This document shows positions 50,973 to 59,793 of a stretch of 64,000 bases of DNA, in pieces. The first letter of the stretch is position 1; every line of letters starts with the position of its first letter. The DNA is from Pseudonocardia sp. HH130629-09 (GTDB taxonomy: Bacteria > Actinomycetota > Actinomycetes > Mycobacteriales > Pseudonocardiaceae): assembly GCF_001294645.1 (NCBI RefSeq), contig NZ_CP011868.1, positions 5,270,001 through 5,334,000 on the forward strand. Reading direction: 5' to 3'. Below the pieces are notes generated by a model. That model was not told the origin of the DNA. It made no database searches and was given only the letters and a program-made list of their open reading frames with translations. The position numbers were made by a program, and so were the translations under genes.

Positions 50973-52139
50973 GTGCGACGCGAACGCGGCACCCCCCGCC
51001 CGGACTGGCAGCGCACCGTCGCCGAGCAGGGGCTCGCCTTCGGCACCCCCGGCCGGGACGGCTCGGGCAACGAGCGGCCCTACTGGGACGAGTCGGTGCA
51101 CTACGTCTTCGAGATGGACGAGATCCTGTCCCTCGAGGCCGACGTCGAGGTGCTCCAGTCGATGTGCTTGTCGGCGGTCGACCACGTCGTCACCACCGAG
51201 CGGTTCCGGGACTTCGCGCTGCCCGAGTGGTGCTGGGAGCAGGTCGCGCAGTCCTGGCGCCGCTCGGACCCGCACCTCTACGGCCGCTTCGACCTGCGCT
51301 ACGACGGCTCCGGCCCGGCCAAGCTGCTGGAGTACAACGCCGACACCCCCACCTCGCTGCTGGAGGCCTCGATCCTGCAGTGGCACTGGCTCCAGGACGT
51401 CCACCCCGGCGACGACCAGTGGAACTCCCTGCACGAGAAGCTCGTCGAACGCTGGGGCGAGCTGAAGGGGCTGCTGCCGTCGTCGGAGGTGCACGTCACC
51501 TGGTCCGGCGCCGAGTCCACCGGCGAGGACCACATCACCGTCGGCTACCTCCAGGAGACCGCCGCCGAGGCGGGCCTGGACACCGTCGGACTGTCCATCG
51601 AGGACATCGGCTGGGACTCCGCTCTGGACCGCTTCGTCGACCTCGAGGAAGCTCCGATGTCGACGGTCTTCAAGCTCTACCCGTGGGAGTGGATGCTGAC
51701 CGACGAGTTCGGCAAGCACGTCACCCGCAGCCTCCCCGAGACACTGTGGCTCGAGCCGCTGTGGAAGACCCTGCTGTCGAACAAGGCGCTGCTCGCGGTG
51801 CTCTGGGAGATGTACCCCGGGCACCCGAACCTGCTGCCCGCCTCGCTCGGCAACCCCGGGATCCTCACCGAGTACGTCCGCAAGCCCCTGCTGGGGCGCG
51901 AGGGCGCCAACATCGCGATCGTCGCTCCCGGCTACGAGACCGCCACCGGCGGCGTCTACGGCGACGAGGGCTTCGTGTACCAGATGTTCGACCCGCTGCC
52001 CGAGTTCGACGGGTTCCGGCCCTGCCTGGGCGCCTGGCTGGTCGGTGACACCGCCGCCGGCCTCGGTATCCGTGAGACCGCCGGCCTGATCACCGACGAC
52101 GGTGCGGCCTTCGTGCCGCACCGCATCCCCGAGTCCTGA
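50973..52139 (+). CDS. Glutathionylspermidine synthase-like ATP-grasp protein (YjfC/YgiC)
   Basis: A 388-residue protein homologous to the synthetase half of glutathionylspermidine synthase, without the amidase half. Blocks: YWDESVHYVFEMDEI, GRFDLRYDGSGPAKLLEYNADTPTSLLEAS, FKLYPWEWMLTDEFG, EPLWKTLLSNKALLAVLWEM, and GREGANIAIV. It joins a carboxylate and an amine with ATP in principle. Actinobacteria make mycothiol instead of glutathione, so the natural substrates are unknown. E. coli YgiC/YjfC lack glutathionylspermidine synthase activity. Confidence 0.9.
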   Translation: MRRERGTPRPDWQRTVAEQGLAFGTPGRDGSGNERPYWDESVHYVFEMDEILSLEADVEVLQSMCLSAVDHVVTTERFRDFALPEWCWEQVAQSWRRSDPHLYGRFDLRYDGSGPAKLLEYNADTPTSLLEASILQWHWLQDVHPGDDQWNSLHEKLVERWGELKGLLPSSEVHVTWSGAESTGEDHITVGYLQETAAEAGLDTVGLSIEDIGWDSALDRFVDLEEAPMSTVFKLYPWEWMLTDEFGKHVTRSLPETLWLEPLWKTLLSNKALLAVLWEMYPGHPNLLPASLGNPGILTEYVRKPLLGREGANIAIVAPGYETATGGVYGDEGFVYQMFDPLPEFDGFRPCLGAWLVGDTAAGLGIRETAGLITDDGAAFVPHRIPES

Positions 52140-52194
52140 CCGTTCCGCTCTCTGCTCCGCTCCCTGCACACCCCCGCTCCCGGAGGTACCTCCC

Positions 52195-52647
52195 GTGATC
52201 CTCGCCCAGGCGTTCGACGCCACGTACTGGGGCTTCCTCGGCCGCGGTGTCGGCGCGATCCTGCTCTACGCCGTGATCGGCACCCTGCTCATGCTGATCG
52301 GCTTCTGGGCCATCGACCTCACCACGCCCGGCAAGCTCCCGGCGATGGTGCGCGGCGGCCTGCCGAACGCGGTGACCATCACCTCGGCCGGCATGCTGTC
52401 GATGGCGTTCATCATCGTCACCGCGATCTACGGCTCCTACGGCTCGCTGCTGCAGGGTGTCGTGTCGTCGCTGGTGTTCGGCCTGATCGGGATCGTCGCC
52501 CAGGTCGCCGCGGTGCGGCTGCTGGAGTGGGTGACCGGCATCGACATCGGTGAGGTCATCCAGTCCGACGAGCCGCGGGCGGTCGCGAAGGTCGTCGCGG
52601 CCGCGCACGTCGCGCTCGGCCTGATCGTCGCGGTCGCGGTCTTCTAG
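52195..52647 (+). CDS. DUF350 membrane protein (YjfL-like)
   Basis: A 150-residue protein with about four TM helices (GAILLYAVIGTLLMLIGFWAI, VTITSAGMLSMAFIIVTAI, VVSSLVFGLIGIVAQVAAV, AAHVALGLIVAVAVF). DLTTPGKL and the repeated two-helix unit are DUF350 features. GGAGG precedes the GTG. E. coli yjfL-yjfM-yjfC is the same trio, so this probably forms a membrane complex or pathway with the two upstream genes. Confidence 0.85.
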   Translation: MILAQAFDATYWGFLGRGVGAILLYAVIGTLLMLIGFWAIDLTTPGKLPAMVRGGLPNAVTITSAGMLSMAFIIVTAIYGSYGSLLQGVVSSLVFGLIGIVAQVAAVRLLEWVTGIDIGEVIQSDEPRAVAKVVAAAHVALGLIVAVAVF

Positions 52648-52683
52648 CCGCCCGTCCCGGCCGGACCCGCTTCCCGGTGCCGC

Positions 52684-53808
52684 TCAGGCCAGGGCGGTCA
52701 GCACCTCGACCCTGGCCTGCGGCGGCGGCATCGCGGCGATCTCCGCGCGCACGTCGCGGGCGGCGGCGGCGAGCTCGCCGTCGTGCAGCAGCCTGCGCAG
52801 CGCGTCGGCGGTGAACGGGCCGCCCAGCCCGGCGCCGCGGGCCGCGACCAGCTCCGCGTTGTGCCGCCGGTCGCCCGGACCGGGCAACGCGAGCTGCGGG
52901 ACGCCCGCGGCCAGCGCGGCCAGCACGTGCGCGGCGCTGCCGTCGTGCAGCACCGCGGCGCAGGCGGGCAGCAGCTCGTCGAGCGGGACCCGCCCGACCG
53001 TGCGCACACCGCGTCGGCCGTGGCGCAGCAGCCGCGCCGGGGGCCGGACGAGCACGAGTTCGCAGTCCGGCCCGTCGTCGCGGAGGTCGTCCAGCGCGCG
53101 TACCGCCGAGGCCTGCAGATCGCCCCGCAGCGGCCCGCCGCCGCGCAGCACCAGCACCCGCGGCCGCACCGAGGGGCCGCTCAGCCACGCCGGCAGCGCC
53201 GACCGGCCCGAGCCGCGGGCCCGGCCCGGCCGCACGGCCAGCGCGTCGCGTGCGCCGACCAGGCTCGACGGGGCGATGGTCAGGGCGATCGCCGGCGGCG
53301 GGACCCCGCGCAGCCCGTGCCGCAGCCGGGCCCGCTGCAGCGGGCGGGAGTCCAGCAGCGTGCGGACCAGCGCGAACCCGTCGAGCAGGCCGTTCTCGTG
53401 CAGCACCGCGGGGACGTCGTGCCGGGCGGCCGCGAGCGCTCCCGCGACGGCGAGGGGCTCGTACACCACGACGTCGGGCCGCCACTGCTCGGCGACGGTC
53501 ACCAGCGCGTCGGTGAGCTCCTCGTTCACCGGGCCGAACAGCGAACGCACCCCGGCGTCGCCGCCGCGCCCGGCCAGCTCGGCCCGCGCGGTCACCGGGT
53601 GCGCGACGAGCGAGCGCGCGGCGAGCCTGCCCACCCGCAGGCTGCGTGCGACGTCGATGAACGGCAGCGGGTCCGCCCCGGGGAGCGGGTGCGCGTCGCC
53701 GCCGCCGGCGAGCAGCACCTCGTGCCCGGAGTCCCAGAGCGCGTGGGCGAGCGGCAACAGAGGTGTCAGATGCCCCGACAGCGGGGCCGCCACCACCAGA
53801 ACACGCAC
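52684..53808 (-). CDS. UGT/MGT-type glycosyltransferase
   Basis: A 374-residue GT-B glycosyltransferase of family 1 type: RVLVVAAPLSGHLTPLLPLAHAL at the N-terminus, VVVYEPLAVAGALAAA, and the donor-binding end with VPLDELLPACAAVLHDGSAAHVLAALAAGVPQLALPGPGDRRHNAELVAARGAG. It transfers a sugar to a small molecule or lipid. The 'HGG' donor motif is replaced by HDGSAAHV. TACCCT is 6 nt before the GTG on the minus strand. Acceptor unknown. Confidence 0.85.
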   Translation of the reverse strand: MRVLVVAAPLSGHLTPLLPLAHALWDSGHEVLLAGGGDAHPLPGADPLPFIDVARSLRVGRLAARSLVAHPVTARAELAGRGGDAGVRSLFGPVNEELTDALVTVAEQWRPDVVVYEPLAVAGALAAARHDVPAVLHENGLLDGFALVRTLLDSRPLQRARLRHGLRGVPPPAIALTIAPSSLVGARDALAVRPGRARGSGRSALPAWLSGPSVRPRVLVLRGGGPLRGDLQASAVRALDDLRDDGPDCELVLVRPPARLLRHGRRGVRTVGRVPLDELLPACAAVLHDGSAAHVLAALAAGVPQLALPGPGDRRHNAELVAARGAGLGGPFTADALRRLLHDGELAAAARDVRAEIAAMPPPQARVEVLTALA

Positions 53809-53874
53809 CGTCCGAGGGTAACCGCCACGCGGTCGTCCGGGGGCCGTCTCCGGGCGGTTCCGTACGCTCCGGGT
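53809..53874. promoter_or_regulatory. Facing divergent promoters with leaderless starts
   Basis: TACCCT for the glycosyltransferase (minus, 53815-53820) and TACGCT for the HAD gene (plus, 53863-53868) each lie 6 nt before their GTG. Only 66 bp separate the two starts, so the -35 regions must overlap. Confidence 0.55.
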
Positions 53875-54714
53875 GTGATCGTCGAGAACGCGCCCCGGCT
53901 CGTCGCCACCGACGTCGACGGGACCCTCCTCGACGACGGCGGCGTGGTCACCCCGCGCACCGTCGCCGTGCTGGAGCGGGCGGTCGCCGCCGGCGCCGGG
54001 TTCGTGCTGGTGACCGGCCGCCCGCCGCGCTGGATCCCGCCGGTGCTCGCGCGTCTGCCCGAGGGCCTGGTGCGGCTGTGCGTGTGCGCGAACGGCGCGG
54101 TGCTCTACGACGCCGTCGACGACGTCGTGCTCGGCGCGCACACCCTGGATCCGGCGGCGATCGGCGAGCTCGCCGCCCTCGCCGCGGAGCTGTTCCCCGG
54201 CTGCGGGTTCGGCGTCGAGCGCGTCGGGAACGCCGAGGGTGACGACGGCGTGCGGGGCGTCGTCGACCAGTTCCTCACCGACCCCGGCTACGTGCACGCC
54301 TGGGGCGAGCACGACGGCGGCTCCACCAGCCGCGAGGACCTGCTCGGGCACCCGGCGACGAAGGTGCTGATCCGCTCCCCGGAGCTGACCAGCGAGCAGA
54401 TGATGACCGCACTCGCGCCGAAGGCGGGCGGGCTGGCCGACCTGACGTTCTCGCACCCGTCCGGGCTGATCGAGGCCTCCGCGCCCGGGATCACCAAGGC
54501 GACCGGTCTGGCCGAGGTCGCCCGCCGGCTCGGCGTGAGCGCGGCGGACACCGTCGCGTTCGGCGACATGCCCAACGACCGGGAGATGCTGCGCTGGGCC
54601 GGGCTCGGCGTCGCGATGGGCAACGCCCACCCCGACCTGGCCGGCCTCGCCGACGAGGTGACCGCCCCGCACACCCACGACGGGCTCGCCGAGATCCTGG
54701 AGCGCTGGTTCTGA
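53875..54714 (+). CDS. HAD-IIB (Cof-type) phosphatase
   Basis: A 279-residue HAD hydrolase. Motif I LVATDVDGTLLDD with nucleophile Asp, motif II in VLVTGRPP, motif III Lys in ITKATGLAEVARRLG, motif IV FGDMPNDREML. The C2B cap between motifs II and III fits Cof/IIB proteins that hydrolyse sugar phosphates and similar. M. tuberculosis Rv3813c is the probable positional equivalent. Leaderless start. Confidence 0.92.
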   Translation: MIVENAPRLVATDVDGTLLDDGGVVTPRTVAVLERAVAAGAGFVLVTGRPPRWIPPVLARLPEGLVRLCVCANGAVLYDAVDDVVLGAHTLDPAAIGELAALAAELFPGCGFGVERVGNAEGDDGVRGVVDQFLTDPGYVHAWGEHDGGSTSREDLLGHPATKVLIRSPELTSEQMMTALAPKAGGLADLTFSHPSGLIEASAPGITKATGLAEVARRLGVSAADTVAFGDMPNDREMLRWAGLGVAMGNAHPDLAGLADEVTAPHTHDGLAEILERWF

Positions 54715-54869
54715 GCGCACCCGGCGGCGTTCACCCGCGCGTCGACGAGCGGTCATGCGCGGTCCGCCGGGCCGCCCCGGCCCGGCCCACCACCCCGCCC
54801 GCGCGTACCATCACCGGCTGTCATCGCCCGCGAGCCGGGTGCCAGCGCCCGCGCCAGGAGGCCCCACCC

Positions 54870-55451
54870 GTGGCTGACACGGCAGACACCCTGGACGGGT
54901 CCGGTCCGCAACCGCCCGCCGACGTCCCGCCCACCGGCGAGGTCGCCGTGCTGGCGTCCGTGCAGGGCGTTCTTGCGAACGACACCACCGTGCGGGTCGC
55001 CCGCGGGATGTCGCTGTTCGGCGAGCACGCCGCCGGCTGGCTGGCGATCGGCGTCCTGGGTGCCGCGCTGGACCGTCCCCGCCGTCGCGAGTGGCTCGGC
55101 TCCGCCGCCGCCGTCGCGTTCGCGCACGGCGCCTCGATCGGGGTCAAGCGCGTCGTCCGGCGCCGCCGACCGGACCACCCCGCGGTCCGGGTCCTGGTGG
55201 GCACCCCGAGCCGGCTGAGCTTCCCGTCCTCGCACGCCACGTCCACCACCGCCGCCGCCGTGCTCTACGGCGGCCTGCTGGGCATGCGCTCCCGCCCGGT
55301 GGCCGCGGCGGGTGTGGGCCTGATGGCGCTGTCGCGCCTGGTCCTCGGCGTGCACTACCCGACCGACGTCGCCACCGGCACCGCGCTCGGCGCGGCCGTC
55401 GCCGGTACCGCGCGACGCGTGATCTCACGCAACCCCACCACCGGAGGGTGA
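54870..55451 (+). CDS. PAP2-family phosphatase (decaprenylphosphoryl-5-phosphoribose phosphatase)
   Basis: A 193-residue membrane phosphatase. The three PAP2 motifs are KRVVRRRRPDHPA, PSSHAT and SRLVLGVHYPTDVATG. Gene order with the following UbiA-type gene matches M. tuberculosis Rv3807c-Rv3806c, where it removes phosphate from decaprenylphosphoryl-5-phosphoribose on the way to decaprenyl-phosphoryl-arabinose. GGAGG lies 8 nt before the GTG; four nt separate it from the next gene. Confidence 0.88.
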   Translation: MADTADTLDGSGPQPPADVPPTGEVAVLASVQGVLANDTTVRVARGMSLFGEHAAGWLAIGVLGAALDRPRRREWLGSAAAVAFAHGASIGVKRVVRRRRPDHPAVRVLVGTPSRLSFPSSHATSTTAAAVLYGGLLGMRSRPVAAAGVGLMALSRLVLGVHYPTDVATGTALGAAVAGTARRVISRNPTTGG

Positions 55452-55455
55452 GCGC

Positions 55456-56529
55456 ATGACCAGCACCGACCCCACGAAGGTCGACCACGACGACTCCGAG
55501 AAGGAGAAGGTTGCCCGGGCCGCCGACCCGCAGACCCCCGTCGTCCCGGACGCACCGGACGACGCGGGCGCGCCGGAGGGCCACGAGGACGAGGCGGCCC
55601 CGACCGCGGTCGCCGCCGAGCACGCCCCGCACGTGCCGATGGACCCGTCCGAGCGGACCACCGCGATGGTCGCCCGCGGCCTGCTGAAGACGATGCGCCC
55701 GCGCCAGTGGGTGAAGAACGTCCTGGTCTTCGCCGCGCCGTTCGTCAGCGGCCAGCTCTTCGACGTGCCGGTCCTCGTCGACTGCCTGATCGCCTTCGTC
55801 GCGTTCTCGCTGGCCGCGTCCGGCGTCTACCTGGTCAACGACGCGCTCGACGTCGAGGCCGACCGCGCGCACCCGACCAAGCGCCGCCGCCCGATCGCGT
55901 CCGGCATCGTTCCGGTGCCGCTGGCCTTCGTGGCGGCGGGCGTGCTGTTCGCCGGCTCGATCGCGCTGTCGTTCGCGGTCACCTGGCAGTTGATCATCGT
56001 GCTCGCCGTCTACGTGGCGGTGCAGCTGTCGTACTGTCTGTGGCTCAAGCACCAGCCGGTGCTCGACATCTGCATCGTGGCCTCCGGCTTCCTGATGCGG
56101 TCCATCGCCGGCGGTGTCGCCACCGGGATCCCGCTGTCGCAGTGGTTCCTGCTGGTCACCGGTTTCGGGTCGCTGTTCATGGTCGCCGGCAAGCGCTACG
56201 CCGAGATCAACCTCGCCGAGCGCACCGGCGCGAAGATCCGCAAGTCGCTGGAGAACTACACGGCGTCCTACCTGCGCTACATCTGGTCGCTCTCGGCCAC
56301 CGTCATGATCGTGATGTACGGGCTGTGGGCGTTCGAGATCCGCGAGGACCACAACTCGGTCTGGTCGGTGCTGTCGATCGTGCCGTTCGTGGTCGCGGTG
56401 CTGCGCTACTCCGTGGACGTCGACCGGGGGACCGGCGGCGAGCCGGAGGAGATCGCGCTCGCGGACCGGGCGTTGCAGGTCCTGGCGCTGGCCTGGATCG
56501 CGATGCTCACCCTGGCCGTCTACAGCTGA
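55456..56529 (+). CDS. ubiA: Decaprenyl-phosphate phosphoribosyltransferase (UbiA superfamily)
   Basis: A 357-residue prenyltransferase-superfamily membrane enzyme that makes decaprenylphosphoryl-phosphoribose, the first step to the arabinan donor. The NDxxDxxxD motif is VNDALDVEADRAHPTKRRRP; TMRPRQWVKNVLVFAAPF and the C-terminal SLENYTASYLRYIWSL complete the family signature. The first ~70 residues are an acidic disordered extension (DAPDDAGAPEGHEDEAAP) not typical of the mycobacterial protein. Arabinogalactan synthesis fits the chemotype IV walls of Pseudonocardiales. Confidence 0.92.
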   Translation: MTSTDPTKVDHDDSEKEKVARAADPQTPVVPDAPDDAGAPEGHEDEAAPTAVAAEHAPHVPMDPSERTTAMVARGLLKTMRPRQWVKNVLVFAAPFVSGQLFDVPVLVDCLIAFVAFSLAASGVYLVNDALDVEADRAHPTKRRRPIASGIVPVPLAFVAAGVLFAGSIALSFAVTWQLIIVLAVYVAVQLSYCLWLKHQPVLDICIVASGFLMRSIAGGVATGIPLSQWFLLVTGFGSLFMVAGKRYAEINLAERTGAKIRKSLENYTASYLRYIWSLSATVMIVMYGLWAFEIREDHNSVWSVLSIVPFVVAVLRYSVDVDRGTGGEPEEIALADRALQVLALAWIAMLTLAVYS

Positions 56530-56542
56530 CGCCGACGCCTCC

Positions 56543-56575
56543 CGGGCCCGGTTCCCCGCACGGGGGCCGGGCCCG
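56543..56575. terminator. Hairpin between convergent ubiA and epimerase genes
   Basis: CGGGCCCGG pairs with CCGGGCCCG, with TTCCCC-GCA-CGGGGG inside. No T-run. Confidence 0.65.
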
Positions 56576-56582
56576 CGGTGCG

Positions 56583-57542
56583 TCAGTACGCGGGGTGTCG
56601 GCGCCCGGTGTGCCAGGACCAGGTGTGCGCGAGGCCCTCGGCCAGCGGGGTCGGTGCGGGCAGGCCGAGCGCGGCGATCCCGCGCGACGGGTCGAGGCAG
56701 CTGCGGCGCAGCTCCCCGGGCCGGGCCGGCAGGAACTCGGGGGCGAACTCCTCCGGCGTGAGGTCGGCGATCGTCCCGATCGTCGCGGCCAGCTCGACGA
56801 TCGTGGACTCGGTGCCGGTGCCGACGTTGAATACCTCACCGGCCAGCTCCCCGGCCGCGAGCCGGTCGGCCGACGCGAGCGCCGCCCGCGCGACGTCGCC
56901 GACGTAGAGGAAGTCGCGGGTCTGACCGCCGTCGCCGAACACGGTCGGCCGGGACCCGGTGCGGGCCCGGTCGCAGAACAGCGAGACCACACCGGCGCCG
57001 CCCGCCGGGTGCTGGCGCGGGCCGTAGACGTTCGCGAACCGCAGCACCAGTGCCGGCAGACCGTGCGTCCGGACGAAGAACCGGGTGTAGCGCTCCGCGG
57101 CCAGCTTGCTCATGCCGTACGGCGACTCCGGCTCGGCGGGCTCAGCCTCGGTCGTCGGCAGGGGGGCGCCGTCGCCGTAGATGGCACCGCCGGTGGAACA
57201 CACGACGACCGCGCCCGCACCCGCGTCGCGGGCGGCCTGCAGCACGCTCAGGGTGCCGAGGACGTTGACCGAGGCGTCGTGCACCGGGTCCGCCATCGAG
57301 CGGCGCACGTCGATCTGGGCGGCCAGGTGGAACACCGCGTCCGGGCGGTACTGCGCGCCGAGCGCGGTGAGCGCGGCGGTGTCGCGGATGTCGAGCTCGG
57401 CCATCGTGACGCCCGGGGCGAGGTTGTCCCGCGTCCCGGCGGAGAGGTCGTCGACGACGAGGACGTCGTCGCCGCGGGCGAGAAGGGACTCGACCAGGGT
57501 GGAGCCGATGAAGCCGGCTCCGCCGGTGACGAGCGCGCGCAT
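56583..57542 (-). CDS. NAD-dependent sugar epimerase/dehydratase
   Basis: A 319-residue extended SDR: MRALVTGGAGFIGSTLVESLL, VDDLSAGTRDNL, VFHLAAQIDVRRS, VCSTGGAIYGDG, YGMSK (catalytic Tyr-x3-Lys) and RFANVYGPRQHP. This most resembles UDP-glucose 4-epimerases or related nucleotide-sugar epimerases. GGAGG precedes the ATG. With the neighbouring transferase genes it probably supplies a nucleotide sugar for envelope glycan. Confidence 0.88.
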   Translation of the reverse strand: MRALVTGGAGFIGSTLVESLLARGDDVLVVDDLSAGTRDNLAPGVTMAELDIRDTAALTALGAQYRPDAVFHLAAQIDVRRSMADPVHDASVNVLGTLSVLQAARDAGAGAVVVCSTGGAIYGDGAPLPTTEAEPAEPESPYGMSKLAAERYTRFFVRTHGLPALVLRFANVYGPRQHPAGGAGVVSLFCDRARTGSRPTVFGDGGQTRDFLYVGDVARAALASADRLAAGELAGEVFNVGTGTESTIVELAATIGTIADLTPEEFAPEFLPARPGELRRSCLDPSRGIAALGLPAPTPLAEGLAHTWSWHTGRRHPAY

Positions 57543-57616
57543 ACCTGCCTTCCTCCGGGGCGGACGGTGTGTGCACCCGGCTGCGGCACACGGTAACCGC
57601 GGGTGCCCCGGGCGCC

Positions 57617-59665
57617 TCAGCCGGTGGAGCGGGCGGGCTCCGTGCCGCAGGCGGTGATCCGGTAGAGCGTGCTGCCGCCCCCGGAGAGGACGGGCTCGAA
57701 CCCGAGTGCACGGTCGATCTCGGACAGCCCGGGGTAGGTGTCGGCCCGCGGGTCCCACGGCCACCAGGTGACCGGGCCGTCGATGACGTAGTCGACGCCG
57801 GTGGCCCGCACCGCGGGACAGACGACGGGGTCGCGGGCGGCGTCGTGCAGCCGCAGCCGGATCAGCTCCTGGTCGGGCGTCCAGGTCCCGGACAGGTGCG
57901 GGAAGAGCACCTCGCGCCCGGTCAGCGGGTAGAGCAGGCCGTTGCCGGTCCACGGGTTCGCCGCGACGACGGCGCCCGGTTCGGTCGCCCGGCCCGCCGC
58001 CTCCAGGAACTCCCGCTGGCCGGGCTGCAGCACCCGGCCGGTCTCGTAGCGGTAGGCGTCGGCGATCACGGCGGCGTGCACGCCGATGCGGAACCCGCCG
58101 GTGAGCAGGACCAGCGCCGCGGCGAGGACGGCGACGACCGGGACGGCCGTCAGCCGTCGTCGCTCCGGGGTGGTCTCCGCCCGCCGCACCGCGGTCACCG
58201 CACGGACCACCAGGCCCGCGGCGCCGAGCACACCCAGCGTCGCCAGCGGCACCCCGGTGATCGGGACCATCGCGGCGAGCCGGTGCGAGTCGTTGTACCA
58301 CGCCCCGGTCAGCGCGGTGACCAGGTCGCCCTCCCGGGCGACGGCGAGGGTGTAGAGCAGCGCCGAGGTCAGGTGGGCCGGCACCAGCCACGCGGTGCGG
58401 GCGTGCCGCAGCGCCAGGACGGCGCCGACCACGACCAGCACCGACACCACGACCAGCTCGGGCCGCTTGTTCGTCCCGTTCCACAGCACACCGGTCAACG
58501 CCTCGCGAGCCCCCATCGAGGCCTGCCAGTCGAACGTCCGGACGCCGGCGAGGAAGGGCGACCACGCCAGCAGCCACACCACGGCAGCGACCGCGGCGAG
58601 CGCACCCGCCGGGGCGAGGGCCGCCGTGGCGAACCGGCGCTCGCGCACGTGCCGCACCGTGCTGAGCCCGGCCGCGACCACCACCGGGGACAGACCCAGC
58701 ACGAGCAGGCTGACCGCGGCGTTCGGATGGGCGAGCGCCAGCGCCGGGACGGTCGTCGCACCGAGCAGCAGCGCCCGGGCCCGGCCGACCACGCTGTCCC
58801 GGGTCAGACCCAGCGCGGTCACCCCGGCGGCCAGCCCGGCGGGCACCAGCGCCAGCCCGAGCAGGTTGGGCCACAGGACGCCCCAGTTCATCAGCAGCCA
58901 CGGCATCGCGGTGAACGCCGTCGCGAGCACCGGGGTGACCAGCAGGGCACCGGCCCGAAGCCCGACGATCTGGCGGACGAGCAGCGTGCAGGACAGCGGC
59001 CACACGACGGCCGCGGCGGCGAACGCGGCGAGGTTCGACGCGGCCGGGATCGACGCGCCGGTGCTCGCCACGACGAGCGAGACGACGTCGTGCCAGGCGG
59101 CGGGGTAGGCCGACGGCACGCCGGGGCTGTTCAGCTCGCCCAGCGTCAGTGACGACGCGTCGCCGGTCTGCAGGACCCGGGCGACCGCGCTGTAGTGGTA
59201 GATCGCGTCGTAGGTCGGGGAGACCGCGTCGACAGGACCGAACGCGAGCACCACGGTCAGCCAGCCGATCGCGACGGTGACGGCCACGCCGACCGCCAGC
59301 GCGATCCCGCCAAGGGGGCCGTCGGGTCCCGTGCGCAGCAGGAACGGCGGACGGTCGGCGAGATCGCCCGCGTCGTCACCGGGTCCGGACCGGGACCGGC
59401 CCGCCCGCCGCCGGAGCCCCGCGGTCACCGCGGCGCACAGGAGCGCGAGCACGGCGGTGACGCCCAGCACCGGCCACGGTCCCCACGGCACCCCGGCCCG
59501 GCCGGCCAGCACGGCGGTGGTCGCGATCAGCGCGACCGACACCAGCGGCCCGGCGCCCCAGCAGACCGCTCCGCGCAGTCCCGCGACGCGGGCGACGAGC
59601 GCCCCGGGCAGGACGCACCAGGCCGCGGTCACCAGGGCCACGGGGACGGCCTGTGCCCACGTCAT
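57617..59665 (-). CDS. Polytopic membrane protein (DUF6541-like, GT-C topology)
   Basis: A 682-residue protein with at least 12 TM helices in the first ~520 residues and a C-terminal soluble part with WTGNGLLYPLTGREVLFPHL and GVDYVIDGPVTWWPWD. A long loop after the second block has GPVDAVSPTYDAIYHYSAVARVL, the kind of acidic loop seen in lipid-linked sugar transferases. I recall such proteins as DUF6541. It is probably an envelope glycosyltransferase or related sugar transporter. Confidence 0.7.
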   Translation of the reverse strand: MTWAQAVPVALVTAAWCVLPGALVARVAGLRGAVCWGAGPLVSVALIATTAVLAGRAGVPWGPWPVLGVTAVLALLCAAVTAGLRRRAGRSRSGPGDDAGDLADRPPFLLRTGPDGPLGGIALAVGVAVTVAIGWLTVVLAFGPVDAVSPTYDAIYHYSAVARVLQTGDASSLTLGELNSPGVPSAYPAAWHDVVSLVVASTGASIPAASNLAAFAAAAVVWPLSCTLLVRQIVGLRAGALLVTPVLATAFTAMPWLLMNWGVLWPNLLGLALVPAGLAAGVTALGLTRDSVVGRARALLLGATTVPALALAHPNAAVSLLVLGLSPVVVAAGLSTVRHVRERRFATAALAPAGALAAVAAVVWLLAWSPFLAGVRTFDWQASMGAREALTGVLWNGTNKRPELVVVSVLVVVGAVLALRHARTAWLVPAHLTSALLYTLAVAREGDLVTALTGAWYNDSHRLAAMVPITGVPLATLGVLGAAGLVVRAVTAVRRAETTPERRRLTAVPVVAVLAAALVLLTGGFRIGVHAAVIADAYRYETGRVLQPGQREFLEAAGRATEPGAVVAANPWTGNGLLYPLTGREVLFPHLSGTWTPDQELIRLRLHDAARDPVVCPAVRATGVDYVIDGPVTWWPWDPRADTYPGLSEIDRALGFEPVLSGGGSTLYRITACGTEPARSTG

Positions 59666-59793
59666 CCCCGGCTCCGCGCGTCGTCGATCGGCAGCCGCAT
59701 CCGGCGCACCCTACGAGCGTCGTGCCGCGCGGCGGGACGCGCGGTCGCCGTGTCACCGTCCGCGACCGGATCGTGTCCCGTGCGGATCGCCGC

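Noticed and set aside
57543..59003. Extension of the epimerase frame upstream
   Set aside because: It shadows the DUF6541-like gene; the epimerase has its own GGAGG and Rossmann start at 57542.
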